This document shows positions 8,534 through 16,771 of a DNA stretch of 64,000 nucleotides, piece by piece. Positions within the stretch are counted from its first letter, which is position 1. Each line of letters opens with the position of its first letter. The position numbers and the translations under genes are program-made. Under the pieces are notes generated by a model, which was given only the letters and a program-made list of their open reading frames with translations, was not told where the DNA came from and did no database searches. The stretch is from Shimia sp. (GTDB taxonomy: Bacteria; Pseudomonadota; Alphaproteobacteria; Rhodobacterales; Rhodobacteraceae): NCBI RefSeq assembly GCF_022448905.1, contig NZ_JAKVCW010000006.1:186001-250000 (forward strand), in the 5' to 3' direction.

Positions 8534-9745
8534 ATGTTCCTGAAAACACTGATTGACCGAAACCCGCGCTTCATCGAGGCCGCCATGGCCTTGCACCAAG
8601 CCGGGGAAATTCCGCCCAACTCTTATGTGATCGACCTCGACCAAGTCGAAGCCAACGCACGGTTGTTCTCCGAAGAGGCCGCTAAATACGGCTTGAAAAC
8701 CTTTGCCATGACCAAGCAGGTCTCCCGTCACTCCGGCTTTTGCGCCGCCGTGATGCGCGGCGGTATTGATCGCTCTGTTGCGGTCGACATGGACTGCGCC
8801 ATCGCCTGCCACCGTGCCGGTTTGCGCACCGGCCATCTGGGCCATCTGGTGCAAGTGCCTCAGCGAGACGCAGGCTATGCCGCTGCGCATTTGAAGCCCG
8901 ACTACTGGACCGTCTTCACCATGGACAAAGCCCGCGAAGCTGCCCAAGCAGCGTCCGAGGCTGGTCGCGTGCAAAACATCCTCGCGCGGATCCAGACCGG
9001 CGGCGACACCTTCTATCGCGGCCACGAAGGCGGCTTCGCTGCCGAAGACATTGTGAAAATCGCCGACGAGATCGACGCGCTCGACGGCGCACGCTTTGCC
9101 GGCATCACCACCTTCCCGGCTCTCCTGTTTGATCTCGACAGCAATTCGGTGAAACCCACACAAAACCTCGCCACACTGAGCGAAGCGCTGAAAGCCTTGG
9201 CCGACGCCGGTCGGACTGACATCGAAGTCAACGCACCAGGCACCAACTCCATGGCGCTCTTGCCTGCCCTGGCCGAGGCGGGCGCCACGCAGGTCGAACC
9301 CGGCAACGCACTGCACGGCACCACGCCTCTGCATGCGGTGAAGGATCTGCCTGAAGGTCCCGCTGTGTTGTACCTGAGCGAAGTGTCTCACCAGCACAAA
9401 GACGAAGCTTACTGCTTTGGTGGCGGTCTCTACATTGACCCGGTGTTCCCGGCCTACGACGTGCAGGCGTTGGTCTCCGCCACGCCGACTTCTGCGCCGG
9501 ACGCGCTCTACAAGGTTGACATCCCTGAGTACAAAGCCATCGACTACTACGGCATGATCAACACCAAAGACCGCCCTGTACCCAACACCGGCGACACAGT
9601 GGTGTTTGGCTTCCGTGGTCAAAGCTTTGTCACCCGTGCCAATGCTGTCAGTGTCTCCGGCGTCGCGTCCGGCACGCCCAAAGTCACCAGCATCGAAAAC
9701 ATCTTTGGCCAGCCCGTCGACCGCCACGAGGGGTATTCCGCATGA
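8534..9745 (+). CDS. yhfX: YhfX family PLP-dependent enzyme (alanine racemase-like)
   Basis: The 403-residue protein closely follows the layout of E. coli YhfX. It starts MFLKTLIDRNP, has the PLP-barrel strand YVIDLDQVEAN at 31-41, and the likely Schiff-base lysine K61 in AMTKQ. Later blocks include HLGHLVQVP, NAPGTNS and a C-terminal YhfX-type beta domain with YCFGGGLYIDP. The fold is that of alanine racemase and D-threonine aldolase. The substrate of YhfX is not known. The start at 8534 follows GAAAGGA. Lying between permease and ATPase genes, it probably racemises or cleaves the imported amino-acid-like compound. Confidence 0.88.
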   Translation: MFLKTLIDRNPRFIEAAMALHQAGEIPPNSYVIDLDQVEANARLFSEEAAKYGLKTFAMTKQVSRHSGFCAAVMRGGIDRSVAVDMDCAIACHRAGLRTGHLGHLVQVPQRDAGYAAAHLKPDYWTVFTMDKAREAAQAASEAGRVQNILARIQTGGDTFYRGHEGGFAAEDIVKIADEIDALDGARFAGITTFPALLFDLDSNSVKPTQNLATLSEALKALADAGRTDIEVNAPGTNSMALLPALAEAGATQVEPGNALHGTTPLHAVKDLPEGPAVLYLSEVSHQHKDEAYCFGGGLYIDPVFPAYDVQALVSATPTSAPDALYKVDIPEYKAIDYYGMINTKDRPVPNTGDTVVFGFRGQSFVTRANAVSVSGVASGTPKVTSIENIFGQPVDRHEGYSA

Positions 9746-10479
9746 GTGATCAAGAAGTACTTTCCCTCACCAACATCCACAAAGCCTTTGGCGGCGTGGT
9801 GGCCATCGAAGACTTTTCCCTGAACTTGAAAGCGGGTGAGGTGGTCGCGCTGGTGGGCGACAACGGCGCGGGCAAATCCACGCTGATCAAGATCATCTCA
9901 GGCGTTTACACACCTACATCTGGTGAAATTCTGCTGGATGGCGAGGCCGCTGACATCCGCGACGCCTCCGCCGCTCGCGCCAACGGCATCGAGGTGGTTT
10001 ATCAGGATCTCGCGCTGGCGGATCAGCAACCGGTCTACATGAACATGTTCTTGGGGCGCGAGCTGACCAAAGGTCCGCTGAACCTGCTGGACAAGGCCCG
10101 CATGCGCCAGGAAACGCAGGACCTTGTGGACGAGCTCGACGTGCGCATCCCCTCGGCCAGCTCCACCATCAGCGATCTCTCCGGTGGTCAACGCCAAGGC
10201 ATCGCCATCGCCCGCGCCACACACTGGGCTAGCAAACTGGTTTTGTTGGATGAACCCACGGCAGCGCTTGGGGTTGCGGAAACCGCACGGGTGGAGGCGC
10301 TGATCGAACAGCTGAAGGCCAAAGACCTCGCCATTCTCATCATCAGCCACAGTTTGGATCAGGTGTTCCGCCTGTCTGACCGCATCTGCGTCTTGCGGCG
10401 CGGCAAGCAAATTGGCGTGCGCGACACCAAATCCACCGACAAGAACGAGATTGTCTCAATGATCACGGGCGTCGCGTAA
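9742..10479 (+). CDS. ABC transporter ATP-binding protein of the sugar-type importer
   Basis: A single ATPase domain of 245 residues is seen, with Walker A GDNGAGKST at 39-47, the signature LSGGQRQG near 144-151, Walker B LVLLDEPTAALG and the switch histidine in IISHSLDQV. Ribose-type importers often use a tandem double ATPase; this one is single and presumably acts as a homodimer. It overlaps the YhfX stop by four bases and is followed by a terminator, so it is the last gene of the ROK-peptidase-ABC-YhfX operon. Confidence 0.93.
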   Translation: MSDQEVLSLTNIHKAFGGVVAIEDFSLNLKAGEVVALVGDNGAGKSTLIKIISGVYTPTSGEILLDGEAADIRDASAARANGIEVVYQDLALADQQPVYMNMFLGRELTKGPLNLLDKARMRQETQDLVDELDVRIPSASSTISDLSGGQRQGIAIARATHWASKLVLLDEPTAALGVAETARVEALIEQLKAKDLAILIISHSLDQVFRLSDRICVLRRGKQIGVRDTKSTDKNEIVSMITGVA

Positions 10480-10536
10480 AGCGGCAAAAACCACCACTCA
10501 TTTCCCATACCAGGGCGCTCCCGTGCCCTGGCACCT

Positions 10537-10573
10537 GTCCTCGGCCCCTATCAGGCTGAGGACTTTGTTTTTT
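10537..10573 (+). terminator. Intrinsic terminator of the ABC/YhfX operon
   Basis: GTCCTCGGCC (10537-10546) pairs with GGCTGAGGAC (10554-10563), one G-T wobble included, and is followed by TTTGTTTTTT. A second perfect hairpin, CCAGGGC/GCCCTGG, lies just upstream at 10510-10531. Confidence 0.88.
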
Positions 10574-10583
10574 GCAAGGAAGG

Positions 10584-11450
10584 TTACTTCCAGGTGGGGT
10601 GATACAGCCCCGCCTTGGAGAGCGTAAAGATATCCACGCCATCTGCGGTCACGCCCACGGAATGCTCAAACTGCGCCGACAAGGATTTGTCGCGCGTCAC
10701 CGCTGTCCAATCATCCGCCAGCACTTTGGTTTCCGGACGGCCCATGTTCAGCATCGGCTCAATGGTGAAGAACATGCCTTCTTCCAGCACTGGCCCGCTG
10801 CCCGCGCGGCCATAGTGCAGCACGTTGGGCGGCGAGTGAAACACTCGGCCCAGACCGTGGCCGCAGAAGTCGCGCACAACGGACATGCGCTGGCGTTCCG
10901 CATAGGTCTGGATCGCATAACCGATGTCGCCAAAGGTGTTGCCCGGTTTGACCGCCTCAATGCCCAGCATTAGCGCATCATGGGTCACCTGAATGAGCTT
11001 CTTGGCAAATCCCTTAGGCTTGCCCGCCACATACATACGGCTGGTGTCGCCATACCAACCATCAACCACCACGGTCACGTCGATGTTCAGAATATCCCCA
11101 TCATGCAGCTTGTCGTCTTCGCGCATCGGGTCTTCCTTGCGCGCGCTGGTCTCTTTGTTCCACTTCGGGATCGGGCTGCCGGGAATACCATGGCAGACCA
11201 CATGGTTCACACTGATACAGCTTGCATGCTGATAGCCGCGATAGCCAATGGTGGCCGAGGTCGCGCCAGCGGCATTGACCTGCGCTTCGATCAGCCGGTC
11301 CAACTCCGCAGTGGTTTGACCGGGAAACACGTGCTCTGCGATGTCATCCAGAATCTGCGACGCCAAAGCCCCGGCCTTGTGCATGCCGGCATGATCCTCT
11401 GGCGAATAGAGGTCGATGCTGTCGCGTGTTTTGCGGCGTTTGCCGATCAT
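10584..11450 (-). CDS. map: Type I methionyl aminopeptidase
   Basis: The 288-residue enzyme removes the initiator methionine from nascent proteins. The five metal ligands match the E. coli pattern: D124 and D135 (NIDVTVVVDGWYGD), H198 (CGHGLG), E231 (TIEPM) and E262 (QFEHS). The substrate-side histidine H87 is in VVCHGIP. A hydrophilic stretch of about 20 residues (93-114, rich in K, E, D, R) follows that histidine and makes the protein longer than the usual 250-270 residues. The start at 11450 follows a GGAG site. It converges on the ABC operon. Confidence 0.96.
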   Translation of the reverse strand: MIGKRRKTRDSIDLYSPEDHAGMHKAGALASQILDDIAEHVFPGQTTAELDRLIEAQVNAAGATSATIGYRGYQHASCISVNHVVCHGIPGSPIPKWNKETSARKEDPMREDDKLHDGDILNIDVTVVVDGWYGDTSRMYVAGKPKGFAKKLIQVTHDALMLGIEAVKPGNTFGDIGYAIQTYAERQRMSVVRDFCGHGLGRVFHSPPNVLHYGRAGSGPVLEEGMFFTIEPMLNMGRPETKVLADDWTAVTRDKSLSAQFEHSVGVTADGVDIFTLSKAGLYHPTWK

Positions 11451-11533
11451 TTGGAGTGCTCCGTCACGTAAGGTTTGCGGCTATGTAAGCGCAATTTCTT
11501 AAAACTTCTAGGGCTTAGGCACACCACCTTCTG

Positions 11534-12247
11534 TCACGCACCGTCAAAGGAAAAGGGCAGGGGGCGGCCGATGGTGATCTCCGTTGGCGAAATGTCACAG
11601 CCGTAGGCCAGCACCTTCACGCCCGCCGCTTGGGCGCGCCTGAACGTCTCGGCATAGGTCGGGTCAATGTCCGGAGCCAAGGTGACACGTGTTGCATCTG
11701 TGCGCTGCACCAGATAGAGCATCATCGCGTCATGCCCTTCGGCGATCATCGCCATCAGCTCTTCGAGGTGCTTTGCACCCCGCGCGGTCACACTGTCCGG
11801 AAACTCCGAAACGCCATCTGCGCGACTCAATGTCACCGACTTCACTTCCAAATAGAGGTCCTTGCGCCCTTCGCCAGACAGCAGGAAATCAATCCGGCTG
11901 TTGCTACCGTATTTCACCTCTGGCCGCACGGTTTCATAGTCTGCCAGTTCCGGTATCTCATGCGCCAACAACGCGGCTTTCAAAGCGCGATTGGGAACCG
12001 AGGTATCGACCCCAGTGAAATGCCCGTTCTCATGTTCCACCAACCGCCAGCCGTATTTCAGCTTCTTTTTGGGATCATCGTTGGGTTCCAGCCAGACTTT
12101 GATGCCCTCATCCTTCAACCCCATCATCGAGCCGGGATTGGCACAATGCGCGGTCACTTCGCGCCCATCTTCTAGGCGAACATCTGCGAGGAACCGCTTG
12201 TAGCGGCGAAGTAGCACGGCGGGAACGAGAGGGGTTTGAAAGCGCAT
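11534..12247 (-). CDS. sfsA: SfsA family DNA-binding/nuclease protein
   Basis: The 237-residue protein matches SfsA from end to end: RRYKRFLADVRLEDG near the N-terminus, CANPGSMMGL, the VRPEVKYGSNSRIDFLL segment, LEVKSVTL and FPDSVTARGAKHLEEL. E. coli SfsA was first described as a maltose regulator and later as a nucleic-acid-binding or nuclease protein; the E/K pair in YLEVKSV fits a PD-(D/E)XK-like active site. It is read away from cinA, with 47 bases between the two starts. Confidence 0.95.
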   Translation of the reverse strand: MRFQTPLVPAVLLRRYKRFLADVRLEDGREVTAHCANPGSMMGLKDEGIKVWLEPNDDPKKKLKYGWRLVEHENGHFTGVDTSVPNRALKAALLAHEIPELADYETVRPEVKYGSNSRIDFLLSGEGRKDLYLEVKSVTLSRADGVSEFPDSVTARGAKHLEELMAMIAEGHDAMMLYLVQRTDATRVTLAPDIDPTYAETFRRAQAAGVKVLAYGCDISPTEITIGRPLPFSFDGA

Positions 12248-12294
12248 GGCACAGGCCTATACCTGCGGTGAGTGACTGACAAGGACATGAGACC

Positions 12295-13014
12295 ATGGCA
12301 AACCCAACCGCAGCCATGCTGGTGATTGGCGATGAAATTCTTTCCGGCCGCACCCGCGATGCCAATATGCATTTCTTGGCTGGGGAATTGACCAAACATG
12401 GCATCGACCTGACCGAGGTGCGTGTGGTTTCTGATAATGCTCCGGCGATTGTCACAGCGGTGAAGCAACTTTCAGGTGCCTACGAGCACGTCTTCACCTC
12501 CGGCGGCATTGGCCCAACCCATGATGACATCACCGCCGACTGCATTGCCGAGGCTTTTGATAAACATATCGACGTGCGCGCCGACGCCGCCGCGCTGTTG
12601 CAGGCGCACTACGACAACGCCGGGCAGGAGTTCAACGAAGCGCGCAAGCGCATGGCCCGCATCCCGGACGATGCCACGCTGATCGACAACCCCGTGTCTG
12701 TCGCGCCGGGCTTCCGGCTGGAAAACGTCTACGTCATGGCAGGGGTGCCATCGGTATTCCAAGCCATGGTGGCCAGCGTTCTGCCAACCCTGACGGGTGG
12801 CGCGCCTCTGCTGAGCCAAACTCTGCGGATAGAGCGCGGCGAAGGTGACATCGCGGGCCCGCTGGCAGATCTCGCAACCGAGTTCTCCGACCTTTCCATC
12901 GGCTCCTACCCCTATCAACGCAACGGGGCTTATGGCTCCAACATCGTTATTCGCGGCACCGACGGTGCGCGGATCGATGCGGCGATCACCAAACTCTCCG
13001 GCCTCTTCGCATGA
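12295..13014 (+). CDS. CinA-type molybdopterin-binding domain protein (short form)
   Basis: The 239-residue protein contains only the N-terminal MoCF/CinA domain (competence/damage-inducible protein A, PF00994). It shows the family blocks VIGDEILSGRTRDANM, FTSGGIGPTHDDIT and PGFRLENVYVMAGVP. The C-terminal nicotinamide-nucleotide amidase domain of full-length CinA is missing, and this stand-alone form is common in alphaproteobacteria. Its function is not firmly known. The start follows AAGGA. It heads a four-gene string with overlaps or short gaps: GNAT, AhpD-like, OmpA-like. Confidence 0.9.
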   Translation: MANPTAAMLVIGDEILSGRTRDANMHFLAGELTKHGIDLTEVRVVSDNAPAIVTAVKQLSGAYEHVFTSGGIGPTHDDITADCIAEAFDKHIDVRADAAALLQAHYDNAGQEFNEARKRMARIPDDATLIDNPVSVAPGFRLENVYVMAGVPSVFQAMVASVLPTLTGGAPLLSQTLRIERGEGDIAGPLADLATEFSDLSIGSYPYQRNGAYGSNIVIRGTDGARIDAAITKLSGLFA

Positions 13015-13742
13015 CCTCTAACGTCTCGGCGCACACCCTCTATGACGTGATCGACGGCACCTGGCCTGCCGCCGCGACCCATAGTTGCGGGTGTTTCACC
13101 CTGCGCGACGGTCAGGGCGGTGGCAAACGGGTCTCTGCCGCCACGTTAAGCGGCGACCTTGTGCTGGACGACATCGCCGCGGCTGAGGCAGGCATGCGTG
13201 CCCTCAACCAACAACCGCTTTTTCAAATCCGTGAAGGTGACGCGGAGCTGGACGCCGCTCTGGAGGCGCGCGGGTATGAGATCGTCGATCCCGTGACCAT
13301 GTACGTCATCCCGGCCAAGGACCTCGCGACTGAACGCCCGCCGCGCACTGCAGCCATCCCTGCATGGGAGCCGCTGCAGATCATGAAAGAAATCTGGGCG
13401 CAGGGCGGCATGGACCTCGTCCGTTTGAACGTCATGGGCCGCGCCCCTATGCCCAAAACCGGCTTTGTGTCCCGCTGGCAGGACAAGCCCGCGGGCGCAT
13501 CTTTCCTTGGCCTGCACAACGGCATCGGCATGGTGCACGCGCTGGAAATCCTGCCGTTCCAACGCCGTCAGGGCGTCGCCCGCTTCTTGATGCAACGTGC
13601 CGCCTTCTGGACGCTAGAGAACGGCGGAACCCACCTGTCGGTCATTTGTGTCACTTCGAACGCAGCGGCAAATCGGCTGTACTCTTCCCTCGGTATGACC
13701 GTTGTGGGAGAGTACCACTACCGGTGCAAACCCACCGATTAA
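13011..13742 (+). CDS. GNAT family N-acetyltransferase
   Basis: This is a 243-residue protein with a C-terminal GNAT domain (about residues 120-240). The acetyl-CoA pyrophosphate loop is in the RRQGVAR segment, preceded by the strand MVHALEILP and followed by the CVTSNAAANRLYSSLGM block that closes typical GNAT domains. The N-terminal 100 residues look like a degenerate second GNAT half. It overlaps cinA by ATGA. The acceptor substrate cannot be predicted. Confidence 0.88.
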   Translation: MTSNVSAHTLYDVIDGTWPAAATHSCGCFTLRDGQGGGKRVSAATLSGDLVLDDIAAAEAGMRALNQQPLFQIREGDAELDAALEARGYEIVDPVTMYVIPAKDLATERPPRTAAIPAWEPLQIMKEIWAQGGMDLVRLNVMGRAPMPKTGFVSRWQDKPAGASFLGLHNGIGMVHALEILPFQRRQGVARFLMQRAAFWTLENGGTHLSVICVTSNAAANRLYSSLGMTVVGEYHYRCKPTD

Positions 13743-13753
13743 GGGAGGCCAAC

Positions 13754-14326
13754 GTGGCAGATACAAGCAAACCAACCGCGCTTAACATTCCAATGATGGA
13801 CCCGCTTCCGCCGGAGACCCAGCGCTACTTTGACATCTGCCAGGAAAAGCTTGGCATGGTGCCCAATGTGCTCAAGGCCTACGCCATCCATGCCGACAAG
13901 CTGAACGCCTTCACCGCGCTCTACAACGACCTCATGCTGGGCGACAGCGGCCTCACGAAACTGGAGCGCGAGATGATCGCCGTGGTGGTCAGCGCGATCA
14001 ACAAATGTTTCTACTGCCTCGTCGCCCATGGCGCCGCCGTGCGTCAACTCTCCGGCGATCCGGCGCTGGGCGAGATGATGGTGATGAACTGGCGCGTGGC
14101 CGATCTGGACGCCCGCCAATACGTCATGCTGGCCTTTGCCGAGAAAATGACCACCGCCTCTGCAACCATCGAAGAGACCGACCGCCAGGGCCTGCGCGAT
14201 GTGGGCTTCACCGATCAAGACATCTGGGACATCGCCAATGTGGCTGGCTTCTACAACATGTCCAACCGCGTTGCCTCCGCCACCGCCATGCAACCCAACG
14301 CAGAGTACCACGCACTCGCAAGATGA
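13754..14326 (+). CDS. Peroxidase-related enzyme, AhpD/CMD family
   Basis: A 190-residue alkylhydroperoxidase-like protein of the carboxymuconolactone decarboxylase superfamily. The redox centre CFYCLVAH, with the CxxC and following histidine, is preceded by the conserved LEREMIAVVVSAIN helix. The start is the GTG at 13754 behind AAGGGAGG (13741-13748); the frame stays open upstream, but that part overlaps the GNAT gene in another frame and is not coding. It fits the 'uncharacterised peroxidase-related' group, which probably reduces peroxides through its cysteines. It sits in the cinA-GNAT-OmpA string. Confidence 0.88.
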   Translation: MADTSKPTALNIPMMDPLPPETQRYFDICQEKLGMVPNVLKAYAIHADKLNAFTALYNDLMLGDSGLTKLEREMIAVVVSAINKCFYCLVAHGAAVRQLSGDPALGEMMVMNWRVADLDARQYVMLAFAEKMTTASATIEETDRQGLRDVGFTDQDIWDIANVAGFYNMSNRVASATAMQPNAEYHALAR

Positions 14327-15315
14327 AATCCGGCACGCTCATAACCTGGCTCCTCCTGTGCCCAGCCGCCAGCTGGGCCTTTGAGCCGCGTTTTGAAACG
14401 CCGGGGCAGCTTTTGGGCGAAGACATTCAGCCGCAAAACGTGTTGTCTCTCGCGCTGTCACCAGCAACCGATGGCACGGTGCCAACCATTCCCGTGGCTG
14501 GCACTCTGCGCAAACGCAGCTGGCGCTTCTCCAGCGGCTTTCCCGGCACCGGCAGCGTCAATGCCGCGCTTGCGGCCCAATTGCTGGACGACGGATACGA
14601 CCTGATTCTGTCCTGTGACGCTGCAGGCTGTGGCGGGTTCGACTTCCGCTTTGGCATTGACGTGCTCCTGCCGCCGCAGATGTTTGTCGACCTCTCCGAC
14701 TACTTCTACCTCTCCGCCCGCCGCGAAACCGACCAAGGCCCCGAAGCTGTCGCCGCCCTTGTCAGCCGCACCGCTCAAGCTGGAATGGTTCAGCTCTACG
14801 ACATCCGGCCGGACAGCGTTCCTGCGCCGGAGCCCACCGAACCCAGCGCGCCGTTCGATCCGCCCAAAGTCGAAGAGCAGACGCAGCCCGCCGTCGTGCC
14901 GGAGGTGACCACAGCTGTCACCGCTCCAGAAACTGCCACCGACATTGCCAAAACCCTGGCCCAATCCGGCCATGTGGTTCTCAGCGATCTGTCCTTTGAA
15001 ACCGGCGCGTCCAGATTGGCCGACACGGAGTTTGCCTCGCTCGCCGCCTTGGCCGCGTTCCTTAAAGCGGATCCCAACCGCCGCATCGCGCTTGTCGGCC
15101 ACACCGACAGCAAAGGCTCGCTGGCGGCCAACACCAGCGTTTCGCAAAAACGCGCCTCCGCCGTGCGCAACCGGCTAATCAACACCCACGGCGTGCCGAG
15201 AGCGCAGGTCGAAGCCCAAGGCGCAGGCTACCTCGCCCCCATTGCCACAAACCTCACCGAGGAAGGCCGCACGCGCAATCGTCGGGTTGAGGCGGTGCTG
15301 CTGTCTGGCAGCTAA
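14323..15315 (+). CDS. OmpA family envelope protein
   Basis: The 330-residue protein has a signal peptide (MKSGTLITWLLLC, cleavage near ASWA/F), a middle domain without a recognised family, a proline-rich linker (about 165-200) and a C-terminal OmpA/MotB peptidoglycan-binding domain from about 215. The latter has LVGHTDSKGS and LSQKRA-like residues VSQKRASAV and ends NRRVEAVL. Its start overlaps the stop of the AhpD-like gene by ATGA. It is probably periplasmic and anchored non-covalently to peptidoglycan. The frame extends upstream of 14323, but the signal peptide fixes this start. Confidence 0.9.
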   Translation: MKSGTLITWLLLCPAASWAFEPRFETPGQLLGEDIQPQNVLSLALSPATDGTVPTIPVAGTLRKRSWRFSSGFPGTGSVNAALAAQLLDDGYDLILSCDAAGCGGFDFRFGIDVLLPPQMFVDLSDYFYLSARRETDQGPEAVAALVSRTAQAGMVQLYDIRPDSVPAPEPTEPSAPFDPPKVEEQTQPAVVPEVTTAVTAPETATDIAKTLAQSGHVVLSDLSFETGASRLADTEFASLAALAAFLKADPNRRIALVGHTDSKGSLAANTSVSQKRASAVRNRLINTHGVPRAQVEAQGAGYLAPIATNLTEEGRTRNRRVEAVLLSGS

Positions 15316-15383
15316 CGGCTGACGCAGAGTCGCCCGCACACAAGACCATTGCACCCGATTCGCCGCTGCAATAGGCTGATCCC

Positions 15384-15611
15384 ATGGCCATCTGCATCCT
15401 GTACAAACCTGCCAAACGCACACGCCCCCGCTACTACCGCGTGGAAATTGCCATGAACCTGTTTGAAGAGGTCTCTGTCCTGCGCGAATGGGGCGTCGCC
15501 GGTGGCAAGGGGCGCAGCATGGTGCGCATCTTCAGCAACCTGCGCGACGCATCCTTGGCCGCGGATCAATACCGCCACGGCGCCCAAAAACGCGGGTATG
15601 CGCGGGGGTAG
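15384..15611 (+). CDS. WGR domain-containing protein
   Basis: A 75-residue protein that is essentially a single WGR domain (PF05406). It opens with YYRVEIAMNLFEEVSVL, carries the name-giving tripeptide variant in REWGVAGGKG and continues with the conserved MVRIFSNLRDASLAAD helix. WGR domains occur in poly(ADP-ribose) polymerases and MolR-type proteins and are thought to bind nucleic acid. This short stand-alone form is found in alphaproteobacteria. The neighbouring nuclease-like gene suggests, but does not prove, a DNA-related role. Confidence 0.85.
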   Translation: MAICILYKPAKRTRPRYYRVEIAMNLFEEVSVLREWGVAGGKGRSMVRIFSNLRDASLAADQYRHGAQKRGYARG

Positions 15612-15713
15612 AACTCCACGTTTAAGTCTCCAACCATTTCCTCAAAGTATGCGGATTCCGGGCTCTCTCAGACTTGCTGGCTGCGAATCCGTTAATTAGT
15701 GAGCATCCAAAAA

Positions 15714-16364
15714 ATGTCGTATCGAACTTATATCGCGGCAAGCCGCGCCGCTTATGTTGCGGGGATTGAAGCGGGCATCGCGCCCCAAGAGCTTCGGGCT
15801 CATACAGGTGTGATGGGGGAGGCCTTTGTGGCCGACTATCTGGGTGTAAAGCTGACGCCTGAGAATAATCAGCGCGGTTTCGATCTGGTTGATAAGAATG
15901 GCCTCCGAGTTTCAGTCAAAACAATTACAACGAGTACTGGTGCTGGTCTCAACGAGAACACCATTGATCTTGTTGATCGAGTGATTGTCGTTTGGATCGA
16001 TACACACGAGGACGAGTTGGACCTTACGGTCGTTTACGACAAGAGTGTTGAGGCGTTTCTTGCCGACGCGGCCGCGCCTTATCGTGGGGTTTTGAGGCTT
16101 GGCAAAGGAGTGATGACGTTTCCGCAACGCGCTCAGACTGCCAGTAAGTTTGAAGTCGGCGAAGTCGAAGATACATTTGAAGATGGAGATGTCGTTATTC
16201 GAAAACACACAACAGGCTCATTCACCGCCCTAGTCAAAGGGGAACCGCAACCTGCCCGCCAATACCTTTTGGAAATACGGGATCGGATGAATCTGCCCGA
16301 TAAGAGCACAAACACAACGCGTTCGCTTGGTGCACAGGTCTTTGGAAGTAAGTCGCGTTCATAG
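15714..16364 (+). CDS. Restriction-endonuclease-like (PD-(D/E)XK) protein
   Basis: The protein of about 216 residues has the core of a restriction-endonuclease-like fold in its N-terminal half. A helix glutamate is in GEAFVADYLGVKL, then D in RGFDLVD and the S-V-K signature in LRVSVKTIT, with 12 residues from D to K. It resembles the DUF6998-type group. The C-terminal half has no recognised domain. Its base use is more AT-rich than its neighbours and no ribosome site is obvious, which fits acquisition. Start choice is open between ATG 15714 and GTG 15699. An imperfectly placed 7-bp inverted repeat (CGGATTC/GAATCCG, 15652-15691) precedes it. Confidence 0.7.
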   Translation: MSYRTYIAASRAAYVAGIEAGIAPQELRAHTGVMGEAFVADYLGVKLTPENNQRGFDLVDKNGLRVSVKTITTSTGAGLNENTIDLVDRVIVVWIDTHEDELDLTVVYDKSVEAFLADAAAPYRGVLRLGKGVMTFPQRAQTASKFEVGEVEDTFEDGDVVIRKHTTGSFTALVKGEPQPARQYLLEIRDRMNLPDKSTNTTRSLGAQVFGSKSRS

Positions 16365-16403
16365 GCACCAGTCTGCTGCGTTTATTGATAGTAGCCCCCC
16401 AAA

Positions 16404-16430
16404 CAAAAAAAACCGCCCCACCGGACGGTC
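16404..16430 (-). terminator. Intrinsic terminator of the zinc-finger gene
   Basis: On the minus strand a GC-rich stem (ACCG/CGGT outer pairs with a CC/GG inner step, 16412-16429) is followed by eight T residues (16404-16411 read in reverse). It lies 30 bases beyond the end of the zinc-finger gene. Confidence 0.7.
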
Positions 16431-16459
16431 TCCTCAATCTCGTAAAAACCTAACAACCC

Positions 16460-16642
16460 TTAGGCCACCTTGTCTTTGAAATCCTCGTGGATGAACTTGC
16501 AGTCACAATAGGGGCATTCCACCCAGCCATGCTCGTTCGGGATTTGCAGATACACGCGCGGGTGGCCCATCGCCCCCTCACCGCCGTCACAAGACACTCG
16601 GTAGCTTTCCACAATCTTGGTTTCTGGGGCTTCAATCGTCAT
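16460..16642 (-). CDS. Zinc-finger protein of the NDUFS6 / zf-CHCC family
   Basis: This 60-residue protein carries the zf-CHCC fold: C18 in SCDGGEG, H27 in MGHPRVY, then the CPYC pair at 43-46. The family includes the 13-kDa NDUFS6 accessory subunit of mitochondrial complex I, and alphaproteobacterial homologues are associated with complex I. The GHPRVYLQIP segment is characteristic. The start at 16642 follows GAAGGA. It is a single gene on the minus strand with its own terminator. Confidence 0.9.
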   Translation of the reverse strand: MTIEAPETKIVESYRVSCDGGEGAMGHPRVYLQIPNEHGWVECPYCDCKFIHEDFKDKVA

Positions 16643-16771
16643 CTGCGATGTCCTTCATGGCTTCGGAGAGGTTCTCCAATGGCGGTGTTTTCTGGCGGCT
16701 GCGGTTGAGCTTCACGTCCGCTTTGGTTAGGGCAAATAATAGGCATTGCGCGGCGGGGAGCAAGAGTGGCC

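Noticed and set aside
13364-13753. Open frame extending the AhpD-like gene upstream
   Set aside because: It overlaps the GNAT gene in another frame, lacks similarity to the family and makes the AAAGGGAGG-type site before GTG 13754 meaningless.
14005-14322. Open frame extending the OmpA-like gene upstream
   Set aside because: It overlaps the AhpD-like gene; the signal peptide beginning at 14323 fixes the true start.
16632-16715. Minus-strand 27-codon frame with GTG start overlapping the zinc-finger gene start
   Set aside because: The peptide looks protein-like, but there is no good ribosome site and no known relative.
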